From: Streptomyces hawaiiensis
GTDB taxonomy: Bacteria; Actinomycetota; Actinomycetes; Streptomycetales; Streptomycetaceae
Direction of reading: 5' to 3'
Assembly (NCBI RefSeq): GCF_004803895.1
Contig: NZ_CP021978.1
Span: 7,688,001 to 7,752,000 of the forward strand
Length of the DNA stretch: 64,000 nt
The position numbers and the translations under genes are program-made. The notes under the pieces were generated by a model. That model was not told the DNA's origin, searched no databases, and saw only the letters and a list, made by a program, of their open reading frames with translations. Numbering within the stretch: the first letter of the stretch is position 1; every line of letters starts with the position of its first letter. Shown piece after piece: positions 17,374 to 24,567 of this stretch.

Positions 17374-18422
17374 CCCGGCTCATCCCCTCGCCGCTCGTCG
17401 TGGACATCCGCCCGGGTGCCCTCGACGACCTGGCGTGCGTCCTCGCCGACGAGCGCATCTCGCACTCCGGCCGCCTCGCCGTCGCGGTCAGCGGCGGCTC
17501 CGGCGCCAGGCTGCGCGAGCGGATCTCGCCGAGCATGCCCGGCGCCACCTGGTACGAGGTCGGCGGCGGCACCCTCGACGACGCGGTCCGGCTGGCGAGC
17601 GACATAAAGGCCGGCCACTTCGACGCGGTCGTCGGCCTCGGCGGCGGCAAGATCATCGACTGCGCCAAGTTCGCCGCGGCACGCGTCGGCCTGCCCCTGG
17701 TCGCCGTGCCCACGAACCTCGCGCACGACGGCCTGTGCTCGCCGGTCGCCACCCTCGACAACGACGCGGGCCGCGGCTCTTACGGTGTGCCGAACCCGAT
17801 CGCGGTCGTCATCGACCTGGACGTCATCCGTGAGGCCCCGGTCCGTTACGTCCGCGCCGGCATCGGCGACGCCGTCTCCAACATCTCCGCGATCGCGGAC
17901 TGGGAGCTGGCCAACCGCGTGAAGGGCGAGCGGATCGACGGACTCGCCGCGGCCATGGCCCGCCAGGCCGGCGAGGCCGTACTGCGGCACCCGGGCGGCA
18001 TCGGGGACAACGACTTCCTCCAGGTGCTCGCCGAAGCGCTGGTCCTCAGCGGCATCGCCATGTCGGTGTCGGGCGACTCGCGGCCGTCCTCCGGGGCGTG
18101 CCACGAGATCAACCACGCCTTCGACCTGCTCTACCCCAAGCGGGCCGCCGCCCACGGCGAGCAGTGCGGACTCGGCGCGGCCTTCGCGATGTGGCTGCGC
18201 GGGGCGCACGAGGAGTCGGCCTACATGGCCGAGGTGCTGCGCCGGCACGGCCTGCCTGTGCTGCCGGACGAGATCGGCTTCACCACGGACGAGTTCGTCA
18301 AGGCCGTCGAGTTCGCCCCGGAGACCCGGCCCGGCCGCTACACCATCCTCGAACACCTCGACCTGAACACCGAACAGATCAAGGACACCTACGCCGACTA
18401 TGTCAAGGCCATCGGTAGCTGA
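17361..18422 (+). CDS. Iron-containing-alcohol-dehydrogenase-fold enzyme resembling sn-glycerol-1-phosphate dehydrogenase (EgsA/AraM type)
   Basis: 353 residues from GTG 17361. NAD(P)-binding glycines are in VGLGGGKIIDCAKFAA (92-106). The substrate loop PTNLAHDGLCSPVA (117-130), AGIGDAVSN (167-174, with likely metal ligand D170) and SRPSSGACHEINHAFD (240-255, H248) followed by AAHGEQCG (H265) closely match the layout of archaeal EgsA and bacterial AraM, which reduce dihydroxyacetone phosphate to sn-glycerol-1-phosphate. Glycerol dehydrogenases share the fold but usually lack the HDG and SRPSSG blocks. It sits between a cytidylyltransferase and a second CDP-alcohol transferase, so making a polyol phosphate for CDP activation is the simplest reading. 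Product stereochemistry needs biochemical proof. Confidence 0.78.
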   Translation: MPVLTRLIPSPLVVDIRPGALDDLACVLADERISHSGRLAVAVSGGSGARLRERISPSMPGATWYEVGGGTLDDAVRLASDIKAGHFDAVVGLGGGKIIDCAKFAAARVGLPLVAVPTNLAHDGLCSPVATLDNDAGRGSYGVPNPIAVVIDLDVIREAPVRYVRAGIGDAVSNISAIADWELANRVKGERIDGLAAAMARQAGEAVLRHPGGIGDNDFLQVLAEALVLSGIAMSVSGDSRPSSGACHEINHAFDLLYPKRAAAHGEQCGLGAAFAMWLRGAHEESAYMAEVLRRHGLPVLPDEIGFTTDEFVKAVEFAPETRPGRYTILEHLDLNTEQIKDTYADYVKAIGS

Positions 18423-18449
18423 ACTCCGCCCCGTCGTTCACCCCCAGGG

Positions 18450-19178
18450 GTGAAGGACCGGCGCAGCGGTGAGCACTGGATGGGACGCCTCTACATGCGT
18501 GAGGTGTCCCTGCGGGTCGACCGCTACCTGGTCAACACCAGGGTCACGCCCAACCAGCTCACGTACCTGATGACCGTCTTCGGTGTGCTCGCGGCCCCGG
18601 CACTGCTCGTGCCGGGGATCGCGGGCGCCGTGCTCGGCGTGGTCATGGTTCAGCTGTACCTGCTGCTGGACTGCGTCGACGGCGAGATCGCGCGCTGGAA
18701 GAAGCAGTACTCCCTCAACGGCGTCTACCTGGACCGGGTCGGCGCCTACCTCACCGACGCCGCGGTGCTCGTCGGCTTCGGCCTGCGCGCCGCCGACCCG
18801 TGGGGCAGCGGCCGTATCGACTGGCTATGGGCTTTCCTCGGCACCCTGGCCGCCCTCGGCGCCATCCTGATCAAGGCCGAGACCGACCTCGTCGGCGTCG
18901 CCCGCCACCAGACTGGAAAGCCGCCGGTCAAGGAGGCCGCCGCCGAGATGCGCTCCTCCGGCATGGCCCTGGCCCGCAAGGCCGCCGCCGCCCTGAACTT
19001 CCACCGGCTGATCCTCGGCATCGAGGCGACCCTGCTGATCCTCGTGCTGGCGATCGTCGACCAGGTCCGCGGCGACCTGTTCTTCTCCCGGCTCGGCGTC
19101 GCGGTGCTGGCCGGCATCGCACTGGTGCAGACCTTGCTGCACCTCGTGTCCATCCTCGCCTCGAGCAGGCTGAAGTGA
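18450..19178 (+). CDS. CDP-alcohol phosphatidyltransferase family membrane protein with altered motif
   Basis: 242 residues from GTG 18450; an ATG at 18480 is the alternative. The protein has about six membrane helices. The family motif is D74-x2-D77-G-x2-A-R-x8-G-x3-D95-x3, but the last position, normally a catalytic Asp, is Ala99 (LDRVGAYLTD); an Asp occurs four residues later at 103. The first three metal-binding acids are intact, so CDP-alcohol binding is expected, but transfer chemistry may differ. It starts 27 bases after the dehydrogenase gene and its stop overlaps the next start as GTGA. It may use the same CDP-alcohol as the first transferase with a different acceptor. Confidence 0.85.
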   Translation: MKDRRSGEHWMGRLYMREVSLRVDRYLVNTRVTPNQLTYLMTVFGVLAAPALLVPGIAGAVLGVVMVQLYLLLDCVDGEIARWKKQYSLNGVYLDRVGAYLTDAAVLVGFGLRAADPWGSGRIDWLWAFLGTLAALGAILIKAETDLVGVARHQTGKPPVKEAAAEMRSSGMALARKAAAALNFHRLILGIEATLLILVLAIVDQVRGDLFFSRLGVAVLAGIALVQTLLHLVSILASSRLK

Positions 19179-20056
19179 GCGGCATGAAGGTCGGCGCCGT
19201 CATCATCACCATGGGCAACCGCCCCGAGGAACTGCGCGCCCTCCTCGACTCCGTCGCCAAGCAGGACGGCGACCCGGTCGAGGTGGTCGTCGTCGGCAAC
19301 GGCTCGCCCGTGCCGGACGTCCCCGAAGGCGTCCGCACGATCGAGCTGCCCGAGAACCTCGGCATCCCCGGCGGCCGCAACGTGGGCATCGAGGCCTTCG
19401 GGCCGGCCGGCCGGGACGTCGACATCCTGCTCTTCCTGGACGACGACGGACTGCTCGCGAGCCATGACACCGCGCAGCTGTGCCGCACGGCGTTCGAGGC
19501 CGACCCGAAGCTCGGCATCGTGAGCTTCCGCATAGCCGACCCGGAGACCGGCGTCACCCAGCGCCGCCACGTCCCCCGGCTGCGCGCCTCCGACCCGATG
19601 CGCTCCTCGCGCGTGACCACCTTCCTCGGCGGCGCCAACGCCGTCCGCACCCGCGTCTTCGCCGACGTCGGCGCACTCCCGGACGCGTTCTTCTACGCCC
19701 ACGAGGAAACCGACCTGGCATGGCGGGCCCTCGACGCGGGCTGGATGATCGACTACCGGTCCGACATGGTGCTGTACCACCCGACGACCGCTCCCTCGCG
19801 GCACGCGGTCTACCACCGCATGGTCGCCCGCAACCGCGTCTGGCTGGCCCGCCGCAACCTCCCCGCGCCGCTCGTCCCGGTCTACCTCGGCGTGTGGCTG
19901 CTGCTCACCCTCCTGCGCCGTCCCACCCGCAGTGCGCTGCGGGCCTGGTTCGGAGGATTCCGCGAAGGCTGGACCACCTCCTGCGGGCCCCGCCGTCCCA
20001 TGAAGTGGCGTACGGTGTGGCGGCTGACCCGGCTGGGCCGGCCCCCCGTCATCTGA
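19175..20056 (+). CDS. Family 2 glycosyltransferase
   Basis: 293 residues from GTG 19175, coupled to the previous stop; ATG 19184 is the alternative. The GT-A fold begins KVGAVIITMGNRPEELRALLDS, with the DxD-type metal site in LLFLDDDG (about 87-93) and the acceptor-side block AFFYAHEETDLAWRALDAGW, typical of rhamnosyl- or galactosyltransferase-like GT2 proteins. A hydrophobic segment near the C-terminus (LVPVYLGVWLLLTLLRR) suggests membrane attachment. It transfers a sugar from an NDP-sugar to a lipid- or polyol-linked acceptor. Its place before an ABC-2 exporter is typical of cell-envelope glycan clusters. Confidence 0.88.
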   Translation: MSGMKVGAVIITMGNRPEELRALLDSVAKQDGDPVEVVVVGNGSPVPDVPEGVRTIELPENLGIPGGRNVGIEAFGPAGRDVDILLFLDDDGLLASHDTAQLCRTAFEADPKLGIVSFRIADPETGVTQRRHVPRLRASDPMRSSRVTTFLGGANAVRTRVFADVGALPDAFFYAHEETDLAWRALDAGWMIDYRSDMVLYHPTTAPSRHAVYHRMVARNRVWLARRNLPAPLVPVYLGVWLLLTLLRRPTRSALRAWFGGFREGWTTSCGPRRPMKWRTVWRLTRLGRPPVI

Positions 20057-20162
20057 CAAGCTCGTATCCGGGAACACCCGGGGAGCCCCCGGGCCGTACC
20101 CTGGCCCCGGCTCATGCCAGACCGGCACAGGCCGAGCATCCCGAAGACGAAAGTTTCCACTA

Positions 20163-21092
20163 GTGAGTGAGACAACGCACGACGCCACGGTCGCGGTGAG
20201 CCCGCCCGCGGCGCCCGACGAGGGCCTCACGGCGGGGGAACTCGCCGCCAAGCACGGACTGACCGTGAGCGGCGCCCGGCCGTCCCTCCTCGAGTACGTC
20301 CGTCAGCTCTGGGACCGGCGGCACTTCATCCTCGCCTTCTCCCGGGCGAAGCTGACCGCCCAGTACAGCCAGGCCAAGCTCGGCCAGCTGTGGCAGGTGG
20401 CCACACCGCTGCTGAACGCCGCGGTGTACTTCTTCATCTTCGGTCTCCTGCTGGAGGCCGACCGGGGCATGTCCCGCGAGGTGTACATCCCGTTCCTGGT
20501 CACGGGTGTGTTCGTGTTCACCTTCACGCAGAGCTCGGTGATGGCGGGCGTGCGCGCGATCTCCGGCAACCTCGGCCTGGTGCGCGCCCTGCACTTCCCG
20601 CGCGCCTCGCTGCCGATCTCCTTCGCGCTCCAGCAGCTCCAGCAGCTGCTGTTCTCGATGATCGTGCTGTTCGCCGTCACGGTGGGCTTCGGCCACTACC
20701 CGGACCTGTCCTGGGTGCTGATCGTGCCGGTGCTCGTCCTGCAGTTCTGCTTCAACACCGGACTCGCGCTGATCATGGCCCGGGCGGGCGCCAAGACCCC
20801 CGACCTCGCGCAGCTGATGCCGTTCGTGATGCGGACCTGGATGTACGCGTCGGGGGTGATGTTCTCCATCCCGATCTTCCTGGCGGACAAGCCGGGCTGG
20901 ATCGCGAACGTCCTCCAGTGGAACCCGGCCGCGATCTACATGGACCTGATGCGTTTCGCCCTCATCGACGACTACAGCTCCGAGTTCCTCCCCGACCACG
21001 TGTGGGCGGCAGCGGGCGGCTGGGCCGTGCTGTTCGCCGTCGGCGGCTTCGTGTACTTCTGGAAGGCGGAGGAGAGGTACGGCCGTGGCTGA
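20163..21092 (+). CDS. ABC-2 type polysaccharide/polyol-phosphate export permease (TagG-like)
   Basis: 309 residues from GTG 20163. A cytoplasmic N-terminus of about 55 residues is followed by RAKLTAQYSQAKLGQLWQVATPLLNAAVYFFIFG, the standard start of TagG/RfbA/Wzm permeases, and six membrane helices in total. It forms the channel of an exporter for lipid-linked polymers such as teichoic acid or O-antigen. The ATPase gene follows with an 8-base overlap starting at GTG 21085. Its 106-base distance from the GT2 gene leaves room for a secondary promoter, but none is obvious. Confidence 0.9.
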   Translation: MSETTHDATVAVSPPAAPDEGLTAGELAAKHGLTVSGARPSLLEYVRQLWDRRHFILAFSRAKLTAQYSQAKLGQLWQVATPLLNAAVYFFIFGLLLEADRGMSREVYIPFLVTGVFVFTFTQSSVMAGVRAISGNLGLVRALHFPRASLPISFALQQLQQLLFSMIVLFAVTVGFGHYPDLSWVLIVPVLVLQFCFNTGLALIMARAGAKTPDLAQLMPFVMRTWMYASGVMFSIPIFLADKPGWIANVLQWNPAAIYMDLMRFALIDDYSSEFLPDHVWAAAGGWAVLFAVGGFVYFWKAEERYGRG

Positions 21093-21864
21093 GCAGAAGC
21101 AGGACGCACGCATCCCCACCGTCGTCGCGGACGATCTGCACATCGTCTACCGCGTCAACGGCGCCAAGTCCGGCAAGGGCAGCGCCACCGCCGCCCTGAG
21201 CCGCATCATCAAGCGCGGCGAAGAGCGGGGCGTGCGCAAGGTGCACGCCGTGCGCGGCGTCTCCTTCGTGGCGTACCGCGGCGAGGCCATCGGCCTGATC
21301 GGCTCCAACGGCTCCGGCAAGTCGACCCTGCTGCGGGCCATCGCCGGACTGCTGCCCGCCGAGCAGGGCAAGGTCTACACCGACGGCCAGCCCTCGCTGC
21401 TCGGCGTCAACGCGGCCCTGATGAACGACCTCACCGGCGAACGGAACATCATATTGGGCGGGCTCGCCATGGGCATGTCCCGTGAGGAGATCAGGGAGCG
21501 CTACCAGGACATCGTCGACTTCTCCGGCATCAACGAGAAGGGCGACTTCATCACCCTGCCCATGCGCACCTACTCCTCCGGCATGGCGGCCCGGCTCCGC
21601 TTCTCCATCGCCGCGGCCAAGGACCACGACGTCCTGATGATCGACGAGGCCCTGGCGACCGGCGATCGGAAGTTCCAGAAGCGCTCCGAGGACCGCATCC
21701 GGGAGCTGCGCAAGGAAGCCGGCACGGTGTTTCTGGTCAGCCACAACAACAAGTCCATCCGCGACACCTGCAACCGCGTCCTGTGGCTGGAACGCGGCGA
21801 GCTGCGCATGGACGGCCCCACGGACGAGGTGCTCAAGGAGTACGAGAAGTTCACGGGCAAGTAG
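21085..21864 (+). CDS. ABC exporter ATP-binding protein (TagH/Wzt-like, short form)
   Basis: 259 residues. Walker A GSNGSGKST (about 72-80), signature YSSGMAARL (about 163-171) and Walker B VLMIDEALATGD (about 184-195) are intact. The N-terminal block VRKVHAVRGVSFVAYRGEAIGLIG and the EALATGDRKFQ segment are diagnostic of teichoic-acid/O-antigen exporters. It ends without the carbohydrate-binding C-terminal domain found in Wzt proteins that recognise a capped glycan, so substrate choice probably rests with the permease and assembly enzymes. It drives flipping of the product across the cytoplasmic membrane. A hairpin follows, ending the operon. Confidence 0.92.
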   Translation: MAEQKQDARIPTVVADDLHIVYRVNGAKSGKGSATAALSRIIKRGEERGVRKVHAVRGVSFVAYRGEAIGLIGSNGSGKSTLLRAIAGLLPAEQGKVYTDGQPSLLGVNAALMNDLTGERNIILGGLAMGMSREEIRERYQDIVDFSGINEKGDFITLPMRTYSSGMAARLRFSIAAAKDHDVLMIDEALATGDRKFQKRSEDRIRELRKEAGTVFLVSHNNKSIRDTCNRVLWLERGELRMDGPTDEVLKEYEKFTGK

Positions 21865-21877
21865 CCCGATTCGGACA

Positions 21878-21908
21878 GGGCCCCGACGGAACTGCTCCGG
21901 CGGGGCCC
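21878..21908 (+). terminator. Hairpin terminator after the export operon
   Basis: An 8-bp stem (GGGCCCCG, 21878-21885, with CGGGGCCC, 21901-21908) lies 13 bases past the ATPase stop and separates this operon from the hopanoid genes. Confidence 0.65.
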
Positions 21909-22223
21909 CGCGTCTGCAAAGGAAACGTCAACTCCGGCCCATCTCAGGAATCTTGGGGCCAATCGGTGTGTTCTCGTGAGGTGCGGGACACCCTGACGAA
22001 CCGTCTCGTGTTGTACAACGTAAGCTGGACCGGTCCCGAAACACGGCAATCAGGGCAATAATGCGCGACACCGCCCGTCGGGCCATCGTGCGGACGGCCG
22101 GGCGGCGTGTCCGAAATAGTATGTATTGGGTCGGCAGTGTAGAACGGGAGATGTGACGGCGATGGCTTCGGAAACTCCCCAGCTCCACGCAGCACGTGCC
22201 GTCCCCGCGCCGGGCAGCCGGCG
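21909..22223 (+). promoter_or_regulatory. Upstream region of the hopanoid operon
   Basis: A 315-base non-coding stretch with locally lower GC. It holds a 10-bp palindrome GTTGTACAAC (22010-22019) and a possible -10 hexamer TAGTAT (22117-22122), without a convincing -35, which would suit an alternative sigma factor. A short ORF at 22162-22227 runs into the hpnC start. The promoter of the hopanoid operon should lie here; the exact start is not predictable by eye. Confidence 0.45.
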
Positions 22224-22227
22224 GTGA
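22162..22227 (+). CDS. Possible 21-codon leader peptide overlapping hpnC
   Basis: ATG 22162 opens a 21-residue ORF beginning MASETPQLHAAR and ending in ARAVPAPGSRR. Its TGA overlaps the GTG start of hpnC (GTGA). The ribosome binding site is weak. It could feed ribosomes to hpnC by translational coupling, since hpnC itself has no good ribosome binding site, or it could be chance. Low confidence. Confidence 0.35.
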   Translation: MASETPQLHAARAVPAPGSRR

Positions 22228-23126
22228 CGGGAACCGGCACGGCGCGCCCCCTCGATCCGGAGCGCGGCACGCTTGACAAGGCCGCCGGCGAGAACTTCCC
22301 GGTGGCCCCCTTCTTCCTGCCCCGGGCCTGGCGCACCGACCTCATGGCCGTCTACGGCTTCGCCCGCCTCGTCGACGACATCGGCGACGGCGACCTCGCC
22401 CCCGGCGGCGCCGACGCCCGCCTGCTCGGGGTGTCCCCGGGGGAGGCCGAGGACCGGCTGGTGCTGCTGGACGCCTTCGAGGCAGACCTGCGCCGGGTCT
22501 TCGACTCGACCCCGCGCCATCCCCTGCTGTGCCGCCTCCAGCCGACCGTGCGCCGCCGCTCGCTGACCCCCGAGCCGTTCCTCGGCCTGATCGCCGCCAA
22601 CCGCCAGGACCAACTGGTCGGCCGCTACGAGACCTACGACGACCTGCTCGCCTACTGCGAGCTGTCCGCCAACCCCGTCGGCCGTCTCGTCCTCGCCGTC
22701 ACCGGCACCTCGACACCCGAGCGGATCCGCCGCTCCGACATGATCTGTACGGCCCTGCAGATCGTCGAGCACCTCCAGGACGTCGCGGAGGACCTCGGCC
22801 GCGACCGCATCTACCTGCCCGCAGCCGACATGAAACGCTTCCACGTCCCGGAATCGGATCTCGCCACGAAGACCGCCGGAGCGTCGGTCCGTGCGTTGAT
22901 TGCGTACGAAGCGCAAAGAGCCCGGGATCTCCTGAATGAAGGCGCCCCCCTGGTGGGTAGCGTCCACGGCAGGCTGAAGCTGCTGCTCGCAGGGTTCGTG
23001 GCGGGAGGAAGGGCGGCCGTTCACGCGATCGCCGCCGCCGGATACGACGTACTTCCCGGCCCGCCCAAGCCCGGCAAGGTCCGGTTGCTGCGTGAGGTGG
23101 GCGTGACTCTGCGAGGAGAGGGGTGA
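22224..23126 (+). CDS. hpnC: Hydroxysqualene synthase HpnC
   Basis: 300 residues of the squalene/phytoene synthase family. The two aspartate-rich motifs that bind Mg and diphosphate are present: LVDDIGD (D51-D55) and LQDVAEDLGRDRIYLP (about 184-199). In the bacterial three-step squalene route, HpnC converts presqualene diphosphate to hydroxysqualene in concert with HpnD and HpnE. First in the order HpnC, HpnD, HpnE, it is assigned by position and by the TGAGENFPVAPFFLPRAWR-like N-terminus typical of HpnC. Its stop overlaps hpnD as GTGA. Confidence 0.93.
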   Translation: MTGTGTARPLDPERGTLDKAAGENFPVAPFFLPRAWRTDLMAVYGFARLVDDIGDGDLAPGGADARLLGVSPGEAEDRLVLLDAFEADLRRVFDSTPRHPLLCRLQPTVRRRSLTPEPFLGLIAANRQDQLVGRYETYDDLLAYCELSANPVGRLVLAVTGTSTPERIRRSDMICTALQIVEHLQDVAEDLGRDRIYLPAADMKRFHVPESDLATKTAGASVRALIAYEAQRARDLLNEGAPLVGSVHGRLKLLLAGFVAGGRAAVHAIAAAGYDVLPGPPKPGKVRLLREVGVTLRGEG

Positions 23127-24073
23127 TCCGGACCGTGGAGTCGGAACCACACGCGTCCCCACCGGTACTCGCCGCCTACAGCTACTGCGAGGCCGTCACC
23201 GGGCGCCAGGCCCGTAACTTCGCCTACGGCATCCGGCTGCTGCCGACGCCCCAGCGCCGTGCGATGTCGGCGCTGTACGCGTTCTCGCGGCGGGTCGACG
23301 ACATCGGCGACGGCGCGCTCGCCGGCGACGTCAAGGTGGCCAGGCTGGAGGAGACCCGGGCGCTGCTCACCCGGATCCGCGAGGACGAGATCGACGAGGA
23401 CGACACCGACCCGGTCGCCGTCGCCCTCTCGCACGCCGCCGGGCACTTCCCGATTCCGCTCGGCGGCCTGGACGAGCTCATCGACGGCGTCCTGATGGAC
23501 GTCCGGGGCGAGACCTATGAGACCTGGGACGACCTGAAGGCGTACTGCCGTTGCGTGGCGGGCGCGATCGGGCGACTCTCGCTCGGCGTGTTCGGCACGG
23601 AACCGGGGGCGCGCGGTGTGGACCGAGCGCCGGAGTATGCCGACACGCTCGGTCTCGCGCTTCAGCTCACCAACATCCTCAGAGACGTCCGCGAGGACGC
23701 CGTGGGCGGGCGCACCTACCTGCCCGCCGACGATCTCGCCAAGTTCGGCTGCTCGGCCGGCTTCAGCGGGCCGCGGCCGCCGGAGGGCTCCGACTTCGTA
23801 GGCCTCGTGCACTTCGAAGTGCGACGGGCCCGCGCCCTGTTCGCCGAGGGCTACCGGCTGCTGCCCATGCTCGACCGGCGCAGCGGCGCCTGTGTCGCCG
23901 CCATGGCCGGCATCTACCGTCGCCTTCTCGACCGCATCGAGCGCGACCCGGAGGCCGTGCTGCGCGGCCGGGTCTCCCTGCCCGGCCGGGAGAAGGCCTA
24001 CGTCGCCGTGCGCGGCCTGTCCGGCCTGGACGCCCGGCACGTGACCCGGCGGACCGTCAGGAGGCGTGCGTGA
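23123..24073 (+). CDS. hpnD: Presqualene diphosphate synthase HpnD
   Basis: 316 residues of the squalene/phytoene synthase family. The motifs are RRVDDIGDGAL (about 55) and NILRDVREDAVGGRTYLP (about 184-201), with the AYSYCEAVTGRQARNFAYGIRLLP N-terminus that distinguishes HpnD from HpnC. It condenses two farnesyl diphosphates to presqualene diphosphate. GTG 23123 is used because it overlaps the hpnC stop and follows GAGAGG. The next ORF starts at GTG 24070 within the hpnD stop codon overlap. Confidence 0.93.
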   Translation: MIRTVESEPHASPPVLAAYSYCEAVTGRQARNFAYGIRLLPTPQRRAMSALYAFSRRVDDIGDGALAGDVKVARLEETRALLTRIREDEIDEDDTDPVAVALSHAAGHFPIPLGGLDELIDGVLMDVRGETYETWDDLKAYCRCVAGAIGRLSLGVFGTEPGARGVDRAPEYADTLGLALQLTNILRDVREDAVGGRTYLPADDLAKFGCSAGFSGPRPPEGSDFVGLVHFEVRRARALFAEGYRLLPMLDRRSGACVAAMAGIYRRLLDRIERDPEAVLRGRVSLPGREKAYVAVRGLSGLDARHVTRRTVRRRA

Positions 24074-24567
24074 CGAACGGATCGGTCCAGCGAGACACCA
24101 CCGGTGACCAGACTCACCCCGGCCGCGCGGGTGCGGGCCTGTGCCGCAGGGCGGCGTCGGACAGCGCGGTGCCGCGCGCCCCGCGGGCCCCTCACGAGAG
24201 CGAGCCGGTGTTCTCGCCGGTCCGCGGGCGGGGGCACGCCGGGGTCGTCGGCACCGGGCCGGGCGCTTGCGCCTGCGTGGCCCGGGCGGCCGAGCGCGGG
24301 CATGACGCCCCGCGGGCCCGCCACGGGAGCGAGCCGGTGTTCTCCCCGGTCCGTCGGTGGGGGCGGGTTGGGGTCGTCTGCGCCGGGCCGGACGGTCCCG
24401 CCCGCGTGCCCCGCACGGTCAAGCGAGGCCACGACGTCCCTCTTGGCCGAGCCGTCGGAGACAACCGGCGGGCAACCCTCCGGTGCGGGGCCGCGTCACT
24501 GACGGAGACGGCCGGTCGTGCACCGTTCGAGCAGCACGGCCCGGCCGCGGGGGAGGGCATGCGATGA
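24070..24567 (+). CDS. DUF6380-like hypothetical protein inside the hopanoid operon
   Basis: This 165-residue ORF exactly fills the gap between hpnD and hpnE. Its GTG overlaps the hpnD stop (GTGA) and follows a perfect AGGAGG 5 bases away; its TGA overlaps the hpnE start (ATGA). The C-terminal part (RRATLRCGAASLTETAGRAPFEQHG) matches the small Streptomyces family I know as DUF6380, normally about 45 residues. The extra length comes mainly from a tandem in-frame duplication of 43 codons sharing SEPVFSPVR and ERGHD-like blocks. There is no signal peptide or catalytic motif. It may be a real coupled protein or simply a translated spacer that keeps ribosomes on the message. Confidence 0.6.
   Translation: MTNGSVQRDTTGDQTHPGRAGAGLCRRAASDSAVPRAPRAPHESEPVFSPVRGRGHAGVVGTGPGACACVARAAERGHDAPRARHGSEPVFSPVRRWGRVGVVCAGPDGPARVPRTVKRGHDVPLGRAVGDNRRATLRCGAASLTETAGRAPFEQHGPAAGEGMR
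24177..24434 (+). repeat. 129-bp imperfect tandem duplication
   Basis: Copies 24177-24305 and 24306-24434 are offset by exactly 129 bases (43 codons, frame preserved). The best matching block is about 45 bp long and begins CGCCCCGCGGGCCC, continuing through GAGCGAGCCGGTGTTCTC; the rest is diverged. On the opposite strand both copies would read RTGENTGSL, a string that recurs in spurious Streptomyces translations, so the unit may be a dispersed genomic repeat. Confidence 0.7.

Noticed and set aside
22117..22122. Assigning TAGTAT as the definite hopanoid promoter -10
   Set aside because: No -35 partner at a usual distance and a single hexamer is not enough evidence; mentioned only as a possibility.
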